From Paenibacillus sp. V4I3 (GTDB taxonomy: Bacteria > Bacillota > Bacilli > Paenibacillales > NBRC-103111): 64,000 nt of DNA. Location of the stretch: assembly GCF_030817215.1 (NCBI RefSeq), contig NZ_JAUSZA010000001.1, forward strand, positions 5,926,501 to 5,990,500, read 5' to 3'. A model generated the notes under the pieces. The model ran no database searches, had not been told where the DNA came from, and saw only the letters and a program-made list of their open reading frames with translations. The position numbers were made by a program, and so were the translations under genes. Positions 43,854 to 51,224 of the stretch are shown piece after piece; the first letter of the stretch is position 1; each line of letters begins with the position of its first letter.

Positions 43854-44873
43854 CTAGGCAGCAAGCCTAAGAAGGAACAACTCCAAACCTAACACTTTAT
43901 CGATTTTTCCCGTTTTCATTTGGAAATCGAGATCCGCAAGCTGCGACATGATCCTGCTCAGCTTCTCAATATTATATTTGCGCGCTTGCCCTTCAGCCAC
44001 CTTCACGGCAAAGGGATGCAAACCGATCTGTGAAGCCATTTGCTGCTGGGAATAGCCTTGTTTACTTAGCTCCTTCACCTGCAGCATGATGCGGAACTGC
44101 CTCGCGATGAGCGCCGCGATTTTGATCGGCTCCTCACGCTGCTTCAGCAGCTCCTCGAGAATAACAAAGGCACGTTCCAGCCTTATATTTACAATGTCCT
44201 CTATAAGAATGAAGACGTTCTGTTCTGTACTGCGGGCAACCAATTGATCGATTACATCAACCGATGCTTCTGCACCTACTCCTACATATAAAGAAATCTT
44301 CTCAATTTCTGCAGATAAGGATTGCAAATTCCCTCCGGTGTATAGGATCAGTTGATCGGCAGCTTCCCCCGTGAACGTAAAACCCAGCTGCCCAGCTTGT
44401 TTGGCCACCCATTGCTGCAATTCTTCTGGGCTGAGTGATAGGAAGGGAACCGCTGCTTCAAGGTCCTTGAGCGATTTCACAATCTTCTTACGCTCATCCA
44501 ATTTATCTGCATCGACCGTAAACACCACGACGGTATGTTCCGCTGGAGATTTCAAATAATCCGTCAAACGATCCAAGTGATGTTCAATCTTCGAACTCTC
44601 CTTCGCCCCTGTGAAAAACAGTGCATTCTTCGCGATGACCAGCTTCTTCGGAACCATAAAGGGAAGGGTCTCCGCATCCTCCAGCACCGCAGAGAGACTA
44701 ATCTCACTTAAATCAAATTTACTCACTGCAAACTCTTTGTGCTCGGGCTCAATGAGCAAATCCGTTAGTACTTGAATAAATTCCCTCATCTTATATTTCT
44801 CAGGACCGTAGCACAAATAAACCGGTGCAGGGCGCCCTGCTTGTATATCTTTTAATGCTCTCTTTGCGTCCAT
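43854..44873 (-). CDS. holA: DNA polymerase III subunit delta
   Basis: 339-residue clamp-loader subunit (YqeN) that opens the beta clamp. N-terminal AAA+-like domain without a working P-loop (VYLCYGPEKYKMREFIQ), then LPFMVPKKLVIAKNALFF and the YLKSPAEHTVVVF segment, the helical lid and collar with ALIARQFRIMLQVKELSKQG. Length is normal. It starts at ATG 44873; opposite to rpsT. Confidence 0.96.
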   Translation of the reverse strand: MDAKRALKDIQAGRPAPVYLCYGPEKYKMREFIQVLTDLLIEPEHKEFAVSKFDLSEISLSAVLEDAETLPFMVPKKLVIAKNALFFTGAKESSKIEHHLDRLTDYLKSPAEHTVVVFTVDADKLDERKKIVKSLKDLEAAVPFLSLSPEELQQWVAKQAGQLGFTFTGEAADQLILYTGGNLQSLSAEIEKISLYVGVGAEASVDVIDQLVARSTEQNVFILIEDIVNIRLERAFVILEELLKQREEPIKIAALIARQFRIMLQVKELSKQGYSQQQMASQIGLHPFAVKVAEGQARKYNIEKLSRIMSQLADLDFQMKTGKIDKVLGLELFLLRLAA

Positions 44874-44908
44874 AGCTCGTGTTCACTCCTTGCTACCATT
44901 TTACCAAC

Positions 44909-44958
44909 AACAAAGGGATTACGTCAAAGCCCGAAGACCTTGAGGTAATCCCCTTGTT
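44909..44958 (-). terminator. Strong hairpin upstream of holA, likely terminator of the sigma/anti-sigma operon
   Basis: On the minus strand AACAAGGGGATTAC pairs with GTAATCCCTTTGTT (one mismatch) with an inner CAAG/TTTG stem. Only a GTTGTTGG follows, so termination would be weak. It is 130 bp past the anti-sigma gene stop; the rest of 44874-45087 holds nothing I recognise. Confidence 0.5.
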
Positions 44959-45087
44959 TGTCTATTTAAACACCGGTGAAAGGCTCTAGAAACCTTATAC
45001 CGTGTGGACAAACCACCAAAGCATTGCCGCTTCCTTATCCTACAGCATACGCTAGAACCGTTACTTTGGTGCATTCGTATCACAAAT

Positions 45088-46299
45088 TTACTTAGCTGAT
45101 TCCTCTTTCACATTTAAATCAATGAGGAAAGTTTGAAGCGAGCCTTCGCTTTGAACTTGATAAAATAACTTGTCGTCCTTAGACCATTCCACTAACGTGA
45201 TAAGATCACCAGACTTCCAAACTTGCTTGGACGCAAAAACAACTTCCTTGGTAGAGCTGTTTCGGATCACGACATGCTGTTCTTCAACAACAGCCTCAAG
45301 AACGCCCGTTGTTGATTTCAACGGATTCGCACTAGGTGCTGTCAAAGAATATATGCCTCCGACATCACTCGTTCCTCCACCCTTCTTAGCAGCTGGCGTA
45401 GGTGTTGGTTCCGTAGTTTTCAATAACTTCTGCTCTTCCGGCAGCTTATTTGAAGTTTCACTGCCTGCTGGCGGATTCGTCGATACAGGGTCCGATTCCT
45501 TCTTCTCATTAGTCCCAGCGGAAGCTTGGACTCTCAGCCGTTCAGGTTCTGAAGTAGAAGGTGCCTGGCGAAAACCATCCGTACCTTTCGTGGTCCCAGA
45601 TGTACTCAGCGTTTGTGGGTCCTCCAGCTTCGCATCTGTTGTAGCTTGCGGCCCCACTAGCCCATTTCCCGTTGCTGCTTCCGGCTGATCTTTCTCTTGC
45701 CCAAATGACTCAGCGGCCGGGGCATTAGGTGCCACCTGCTTCGCGTCTGCACTGTCTGCCGCCTTATTCTTGACAGCATCTTGTGCGGCGTTTGAATTGG
45801 AGCCAGCCGTGCTTTGCATTTGTCCGGCACTTTGCTTATCAGATGCAGCCTTTGGCTGCAGCAAACCGTCTGCTTGATCCAGCATAGGATGCTTAAGGTT
45901 AAATGCGAAGAAACCAAGGATGAGACCTGCGGCAACGACACCACCTGCAAATTTCCAGGAGAACTGTGATCCTAAACGGCGTGTCCAAGGGAGTTTGGGA
46001 GGCTGCACAGAAGCTGTCTGGTTAGCATTGGTGCCGAATGCAGCCACCTTGTCGGTAATGGACGCCGCGGCATGTCTGTCTATATCAGCTAGCTGCGGCA
46101 TGATAGCATCGACCAAACTGTATGGAGGAATGACCTTTGGTAACTGGGTCAGTTCATCGGACAATCTTTGTAAACGTTCAAACATCTGTGCACAGTCCAA
46201 GCAATGCATCAGGTGAGCATGAAGCTCATCTTCCTCTTTTGCATCTAAATCCCCATCCAGCTGTCTTTGCATAAATTCCATCACCTCTTGACAATTCAT
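45088..46299 (-). CDS. Membrane-bound anti-sigma factor with ZAS zinc finger
   Basis: 403-residue regulator. Residues 1-40 carry a zinc-binding anti-sigma motif, H29-x3-C33-x2-C36 (HLMHCLDC), which would hold the ECF sigma factor. One membrane helix follows (FAGGVVAAGLILGFFAF, about residues 115-133). The outside part is a long Ala/Gln/Thr/Ser/Pro-rich linker (about 135-320) and a compact C-terminal beta-rich domain ending SLQTFLIDLNVKEE. ATG overlaps the sigma stop (ATGA) behind AAAGGAGGTG. The signal sensed is unknown. Confidence 0.88.
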   Translation of the reverse strand: MNCQEVMEFMQRQLDGDLDAKEEDELHAHLMHCLDCAQMFERLQRLSDELTQLPKVIPPYSLVDAIMPQLADIDRHAAASITDKVAAFGTNANQTASVQPPKLPWTRRLGSQFSWKFAGGVVAAGLILGFFAFNLKHPMLDQADGLLQPKAASDKQSAGQMQSTAGSNSNAAQDAVKNKAADSADAKQVAPNAPAAESFGQEKDQPEAATGNGLVGPQATTDAKLEDPQTLSTSGTTKGTDGFRQAPSTSEPERLRVQASAGTNEKKESDPVSTNPPAGSETSNKLPEEQKLLKTTEPTPTPAAKKGGGTSDVGGIYSLTAPSANPLKSTTGVLEAVVEEQHVVIRNSSTKEVVFASKQVWKSGDLITLVEWSKDDKLFYQVQSEGSLQTFLIDLNVKEESAK

Positions 46300-46844
46300 C
46301 CCCGAACACCTCCTTTCTGATATTCTTGGAGCAGCGACTGTAATTGCTGTCTAGCTCGAAATAAGTAAGACTTCACCGTGTTTAACGGTAGGTTGAGAGA
46401 TTCTGCAATTTCATGATACGAAAAGTCCTGCAAATAACGGAGAACAACAACAGATCGATGGTGTTCGGGAAGCTTTTCGATTGCTTCTCTAATATCTTTG
46501 GCTAAATAGCCAATTAACATTTCCTGTTCAACATTATGCTCTGCTGTAAAGGTCATATCATGCTCATCAATCGAAACCGTTGGTTTCGCTTTGCGAAATT
46601 TATCGATGCAGATGTTCGTTACAATCCGCTGTACCCACGTCTTGAAGAGCGCTTTTTCTTCATAGGAATTAATTTTTGTATAAATCCGAAGGAGTGCCTC
46701 CTGTGAAGCATCGAGGGCATCCTGTTCATTATTCAAAATATAATAAGCGGTTCGATATACGTGAGACTCAATTTCTCGCAATAGGGTAATGAGAGCATCA
46801 CGATCACCGGCTTGTGCAGATCTTACCAGTTCGGGTGCTACCAC
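46296..46844 (-). CDS. ECF-type RNA polymerase sigma factor
   Basis: 182-residue extracytoplasmic-function sigma factor. Region 2 is shown by YYILNNEQDALDASQEALLRIY and WVQRIVTNICIDKFRK, region 4 by LPEHHRSVVVLRYLQDFSYHEIAESL and NTVKSYLFRARQQLQ. Start placed at GTG 46844, six bases behind GGGAGGG; a TTG at 46865 is close to the predicted transcription start and improbable. Partner of the downstream anti-sigma by overlap. A good ECF promoter (46873-46898) suggests autoregulation. Which subgroup (SigW, SigV, YlaC-like) cannot be settled. Confidence 0.92.
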   Translation of the reverse strand: MVAPELVRSAQAGDRDALITLLREIESHVYRTAYYILNNEQDALDASQEALLRIYTKINSYEEKALFKTWVQRIVTNICIDKFRKAKPTVSIDEHDMTFTAEHNVEQEMLIGYLAKDIREAIEKLPEHHRSVVVLRYLQDFSYHEIAESLNLPLNTVKSYLFRARQQLQSLLQEYQKGGVRG

Positions 46845-46872
46845 TGGGATCCCTCCCTCTTGCAATCTTACA

Positions 46873-46898
46873 GACGCAGCAGCGTCTCATAAGGTTGC
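46873..46898 (-). promoter_or_regulatory. ECF-type promoter of the sigma/anti-sigma operon
   Basis: On the minus strand GCAACC(TT) is followed after exactly 16 bp by CGTC(TG), the AAC/CGTC layout of ECF promoters. Transcription would start near 46865, about 20 bases before the GTG start, which suggests self-activation. Confidence 0.6.
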
Positions 46899-47191
46899 AA
46901 CTCTTTTAGAATAAAAAAACGATGGCAGTCTTGCAACTACCAGAATAACAAACTTCCAGAAATAAATACACTTGTTATTAGACGTATACAAGACCGATTA
47001 GTTTCATCTTCGCCTCACAAACCGCTCTCCCCTCTTTCTCATCAATCAAATTACCTCTATTGTAAGCTTTTTTAAAAGAAGAGATAGTACTATGTTTGGA
47101 TAGTACCGCCTAAGAAATTGCCATAACCGTTTAATTCTAACCGAAGTGGTAAATATTACAGATGAGCTATTCGAAAGTGGAGGGCTGCATC
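46899..47191. other. Divergent regulatory gap between the ECF sigma gene and the ger operon
   Basis: About 290 bp without a gene. It must hold the promoter of the germination operon, but no confident sigma-G match was found; TGGATA and CATAAC near 47098-47130 are spaced too far (19 bp). A GATAGTAC word is repeated directly at about 47084 and 47099. Confidence 0.4.
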
Positions 47192-48754
47192 ATGTTCAAA
47201 CAATTATTTGGCAAAAGGAACCGATCCCCTCAGGTTCATAACCAGCCAAACACTTCAAGTCCAGATTCCATTAAACCATTATCATCGTCATTGCAAGAAA
47301 ATCTGGCTACCATTCAGACGATCCTGCACCATCCAAGCGATCTACTCATTAGACAGTTTACAATCGGAACAGACCAATATCCGTGTGCATTAGTCAGCAT
47401 TGATGGTCTGGTCGACATAGCGATGATTAATGAGCAATTACTAAGCCCGATGCTCCACTCCTTTGATCATCCTGTTACCTCAACTTCGGAATTAATAAAC
47501 GTATTGAAGCAGCAAATTCTAACGGCTTATGAGTTGGAAACAGTTGAACTTCTGGACGACGCTTTAATGGCCATTCTATCTGGCAATACGCTTCTTCTAT
47601 TCAACAATCTCGCACAGTGCATCATCATTTCCAGCTGCGGTTGGAAAACCCGCTCGATTGAAGAACCACAAACAGAATCAATCATTCGGGGACCAAGAGC
47701 AGGTTTTACAGAAGACATACGCACGAACACCGCATTGCTTAGAAGAAGAATTAAAGAAACCAACCTTGTTTTTGACACCTATCAAATCGGGCAAAGAAGT
47801 AGACGTGAGGTGATCGTCACTTATATCGCTGACATTGTGCATCCCGACCTTGTGAAAGAAGTTACTCGCAGAATCAAGAGCATTGATATCGATGATATCG
47901 AAGGATCGGGTTACTTGGAGCAATGGATAGCAGACAGCTTCCTTAGTCCATTTCCACTTATTATGAATACCGAACGACCTGATCGAGTATCTGGCGCACT
48001 TCTCCAAGGTCGAGTTGCCATTCTAGTAGATGGAGATCCATTCGCCCTCATATTGCCGATTACATTCGCTTCAAGTTTGCAATCACCTGAAGATTACTAT
48101 CAGCATTGGCTCATCTCGACGTTGACGCGGGCACTTAGATTAATTTCAGCTTTCATTGCTACCTTTTTGCCAGCTCTTTATATTGCTTTGCTCGAATTCC
48201 ATCATGGGATGATCCCTTCAAAATTGGCATTCTCCATCGCTGGAGCCAGGGAAGGCGTGCCATTCCCTGCAGTCGTCGAAGCCTTCGCCATGGAATTCAC
48301 GCTCGAACTTCTCAGGGAAGCAGGACTCCGATTGCCCAAACCAATCGGCCAAACCATTGGGATCGTAGGCGGTTTAGTTATTGGAGAATCTGCTGTTGCT
48401 GCCGGCATGGTAAGTCCCGTTATGGTTATTGTTGTAGCCGTCACAGCCATCTCTTCCTTCTCGCTGCCATCTTATTCGTTTGCCATTTCACTGCGCGTCA
48501 TGCGATTCAGCATTATGTTGGCCGCTGCCTTTTTAGGCTTATACGGGATCATCTTAGCCTACATCATGATCAATATCCACCTGGTAAATCTGAAGAGCTT
48601 TGGCGTTCCATACTCCACCCCTTTTGCGCCAATTTTATTACGAGACTGGAAAGATCTCATTCTAAGATCACCCCTGCTATTCGTGACAAAGCGGCCAAAA
48701 ATGATGCAAACCAAAAATGATCAGCGAATAAGAGGAAGGAGAAACAGAGGATGA
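47192..48754 (+). CDS. Spore germination receptor subunit A (GerA family)
   Basis: 520-residue germinant receptor A-subunit of the spore inner membrane. A large N-terminal soluble domain (about residues 40-290) includes TDQYPCALVSIDGLVD and RGPRAGFTEDIRTNTALLRRRIK, the latter a family hallmark; then PVTF..SLQSPEDYYQ and five or so membrane helices with LPALYIALLEFHHGMIP and FPAVVEAFAMEFTLELLREA. Start at ATG 47192 with GGAGGG upstream. First gene of a GerA-B-C type operon, overlapping the B gene by 4 bp. The germinant is unknown. Confidence 0.95.
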   Translation: MFKQLFGKRNRSPQVHNQPNTSSPDSIKPLSSSLQENLATIQTILHHPSDLLIRQFTIGTDQYPCALVSIDGLVDIAMINEQLLSPMLHSFDHPVTSTSELINVLKQQILTAYELETVELLDDALMAILSGNTLLLFNNLAQCIIISSCGWKTRSIEEPQTESIIRGPRAGFTEDIRTNTALLRRRIKETNLVFDTYQIGQRSRREVIVTYIADIVHPDLVKEVTRRIKSIDIDDIEGSGYLEQWIADSFLSPFPLIMNTERPDRVSGALLQGRVAILVDGDPFALILPITFASSLQSPEDYYQHWLISTLTRALRLISAFIATFLPALYIALLEFHHGMIPSKLAFSIAGAREGVPFPAVVEAFAMEFTLELLREAGLRLPKPIGQTIGIVGGLVIGESAVAAGMVSPVMVIVVAVTAISSFSLPSYSFAISLRVMRFSIMLAAAFLGLYGIILAYIMINIHLVNLKSFGVPYSTPFAPILLRDWKDLILRSPLLFVTKRPKMMQTKNDQRIRGRRNRG

Positions 48755-49860
48755 AATCTTTTGAATATGGAGATAGTGAGATCGGTTCCATGGATATAGT
48801 CATTACGATTTCATCCATGATTATTGGCGTAGGTATACTCTTTCTGCCGAGGGCACTAGCGAAAACGGTACAATCATCTGATGGGTGGGTATCCATGCTG
48901 CTGGCAGGTCTTCTTGCGATCGGCTCAGCCTGGATGCTAGCCAAAATTGCGATTCATTTTAGCAAACAAGGTTATTTCGCTTATGCCTCAGCAGCCGTTA
49001 CGAAGCCTATTGCCCTCATTGCAATCATTTCTCTTGCCCTTTACTTTATCCTATATAGTGCCTATGAAGTTAGGGCTATTGCTAATATTTCCAAACAATA
49101 TCTATTTGAGCGGACTCCTGTTGAAGCGATATCCTTAACCTTTTTACTAGTCGTCGTTTATGCCGTTTCTGGCAGTCGAGTCGGTATTATTCGTCTTAAT
49201 ATTTTATTTTTACCCATTGTTATCGTCATCTCACTAGTCGTACTGACTTTTAGCATGAGCATATTTAACTTGGACGACTTAAAACCGTTTATGATCTCAG
49301 ATTGGAAAAGTTTGGCAAAGGGAATACAAACCAGCGCATTCTCGCTCCTTGGTTTTGAAGTCATCTTAATTTACATCACCTTAATGAATCACCCAAAGAA
49401 AGCCCCCAAAGCAGTTGCCATCGGTGTGGCTATTCCTGTTGTACTATATACCGCAATCTACCTTGCTTGCGTTGGTGTATTTTCACATTTCGCCCTTCAA
49501 CAAATAACGTATCCCGCCATTGAGCTTGCCAAGGAAATGCAAATTCCAGGCGCATTCTTTGAGCGGTTTGAATCTATGTTTTTTACAATTTGGATTATGG
49601 CTGTCTTCACTACGACCATTATGGCCTATGACTGTTCCATCTATCTGCTTATGTCTATCTTTAATAAAACAAAGAAAAAGACATGGGTATTCATACTAAG
49701 TCCGTTCATTTATATACTTTGCATGTTCCCACGAAACTTAGCTGATTTCGATGAAATTAGCGGTATCATTAGTTATATCGGATTAATTGTCGCCATTATT
49801 TTTCCTATCCTCATACATGTTGCTGCTAAACTTCGAGGAGTGAATAGTGATGCTTCTTAA
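48751..49860 (+). CDS. Spore germination receptor subunit B (GerB, APC-type permease)
   Basis: 369-residue polytopic membrane protein, about ten helices, of the GerAB/YndE family related to amino-acid permeases; it is the likely germinant-binding subunit. Seen: the N-terminal ITISSMIIGVGILFLPRALAK and the AFSLLGFEVILIY segment. It overlaps the A gene (ATGA at 48751) and its 3' end overlaps the C gene, giving a tightly coupled operon. Confidence 0.95.
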   Translation: MKSFEYGDSEIGSMDIVITISSMIIGVGILFLPRALAKTVQSSDGWVSMLLAGLLAIGSAWMLAKIAIHFSKQGYFAYASAAVTKPIALIAIISLALYFILYSAYEVRAIANISKQYLFERTPVEAISLTFLLVVVYAVSGSRVGIIRLNILFLPIVIVISLVVLTFSMSIFNLDDLKPFMISDWKSLAKGIQTSAFSLLGFEVILIYITLMNHPKKAPKAVAIGVAIPVVLYTAIYLACVGVFSHFALQQITYPAIELAKEMQIPGAFFERFESMFFTIWIMAVFTTTIMAYDCSIYLLMSIFNKTKKKTWVFILSPFIYILCMFPRNLADFDEISGIISYIGLIVAIIFPILIHVAAKLRGVNSDAS

Positions 49861-51028
49861 AAAAAGGAGCTGCTGGCCCAGTCTAATCTGCATCCTCTCC
49901 CTTTTAACAGGCTGCTGGGATCGTATAGAAATTGACCAACGCGGGTTTGTCGTCGGTGTTGCTATCGATTACAGCAATACTCCGAAACACAAATTCAAGG
50001 GAACCTATCAGATTGTCGTACCCAGTGGGCTGAAACAAAGCAGTCAAGGACAAAGTGGATCTGGCAGTTCCGGTAAAGCCTACTTTAATTTATCAACAAC
50101 CGAAAACTCTATGCCTGCCATTAGCTCGAAATTGGCAGTCAGGACGAGTCGTTCCCCTTATTTCGAGCATCTAAAAATCATTATCATTTCCAGCGAAGTA
50201 GCCAAAGACGATAAAATTTTCGCCGACTTGTTGGACTTTTTCTTACGAAATAGTGAAATGCGAAGAGGCGTTCAAATATTAATTACCGATGGAAAAGCCG
50301 CGGATATTTTAGATATTCCTACTTTTAATGAACCAACACCTATCGATTATATTACTTCTATTGCCAGAAACGATCGAAAATCAAACTATATGTTACCCGA
50401 ATCACGCATAGGTGATGTTCATGAATTTTTAGTCAAACATGAGAGCTTCGCTATTCAAACCGTAAAATTGGAAGAAAAAGGGGTTTCGATGACCGGATCC
50501 GCTATATTCGATGGTCATACCAAGGAAATGGTCGGATTCTTGACAGGTGATGAAACACAAGGATTGAACTTCGTCACTGAGCAAGTTAAAGGCGGTATCA
50601 TCGAAGCTAAGATTAAGGATCACACCCTTGCCTTCCGAGCGGAAAGAACAAAAAGTAAAATTACAATGCAGCAGCTCAGTCCAACAAAGTTCAAGTTCAA
50701 CATTAAAATCGCAACTGAAGGGGTTCTTGATAAATCGATTTCCGATTATGATACCTCTAATTCAGAAACAATTAAAAATTTGGAGAAAAGCCTGGAAGAT
50801 ATGGTCAAAGCAAATACCCTTAAAGCCATTAAAAAGCTCCAACAAACTTATAAGAAGGATGCATTGGGACTAGGGGCTTATCTATATCAAAATCATTATA
50901 AAATATGGAAACCCATTGCAAATGATTGGGATCAGGGATTAAATATATTCACACAATCAGAGATTAACGTGCAGGCAGAGGTCATTATAAGGCGTATCGG
51001 AAATATCATCAAAACGACAAAGGAGTAA
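49850..51028 (+). CDS. Spore germination receptor subunit C (Ger(x)C lipoprotein)
   Basis: 392-residue lipoprotein subunit. A type II signal peptide ends in the lipobox LLTGC (Cys near residue 21), followed by the family-typical WDRIEIDQRGFVVGVAIDYS. Middle segments RTSRSPYFEHLKIIIIS and RNSEMRRGVQILIT are characteristic. ATG 49850 is preferred to GTG 49847; GAGGAG lies nine bases upstream. It overlaps the B gene by 11 bp. Confidence 0.95.
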   Translation: MLLKKRSCWPSLICILSLLTGCWDRIEIDQRGFVVGVAIDYSNTPKHKFKGTYQIVVPSGLKQSSQGQSGSGSSGKAYFNLSTTENSMPAISSKLAVRTSRSPYFEHLKIIIISSEVAKDDKIFADLLDFFLRNSEMRRGVQILITDGKAADILDIPTFNEPTPIDYITSIARNDRKSNYMLPESRIGDVHEFLVKHESFAIQTVKLEEKGVSMTGSAIFDGHTKEMVGFLTGDETQGLNFVTEQVKGGIIEAKIKDHTLAFRAERTKSKITMQQLSPTKFKFNIKIATEGVLDKSISDYDTSNSETIKNLEKSLEDMVKANTLKAIKKLQQTYKKDALGLGAYLYQNHYKIWKPIANDWDQGLNIFTQSEINVQAEVIIRRIGNIIKTTKE

Positions 51029-51035
51029 TGCAAGT

Positions 51036-51221
51036 ATGTGGTTTTCTCTCATTGGAAGGTTGCCTTCAGGGATGATACTGATTTGTACCATTCTCTCATT
51101 CGTCATTCCCTTCGGTGTTCATTGGATATACAAAGAGCTGCATATGTATGGTGATCCACCATGGAAACAGGAACCTATATCGGAAGAACACAAAGATCCA
51201 CAATCGAACAACTCTGGATAG
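51036..51221 (+). CDS. Small membrane protein at the end of the ger operon
   Basis: 61-residue protein with one hydrophobic helix (GMILICTILSFVIPFGVHWIY, about residues 12-32) and a short charged tail. It begins 7 bp after the C gene, with AAAGGAG ten bases before ATG 51036, so it is probably translated. Position and layout fit the small extra membrane subunits (D-type) found with some germinant receptors, but I cannot match it by sequence. Its stop is 3 bp from the convergent comEC stop, with no terminator between. Confidence 0.65.
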   Translation: MWFSLIGRLPSGMILICTILSFVIPFGVHWIYKELHMYGDPPWKQEPISEEHKDPQSNNSG

Positions 51222-51224
51222 AGA

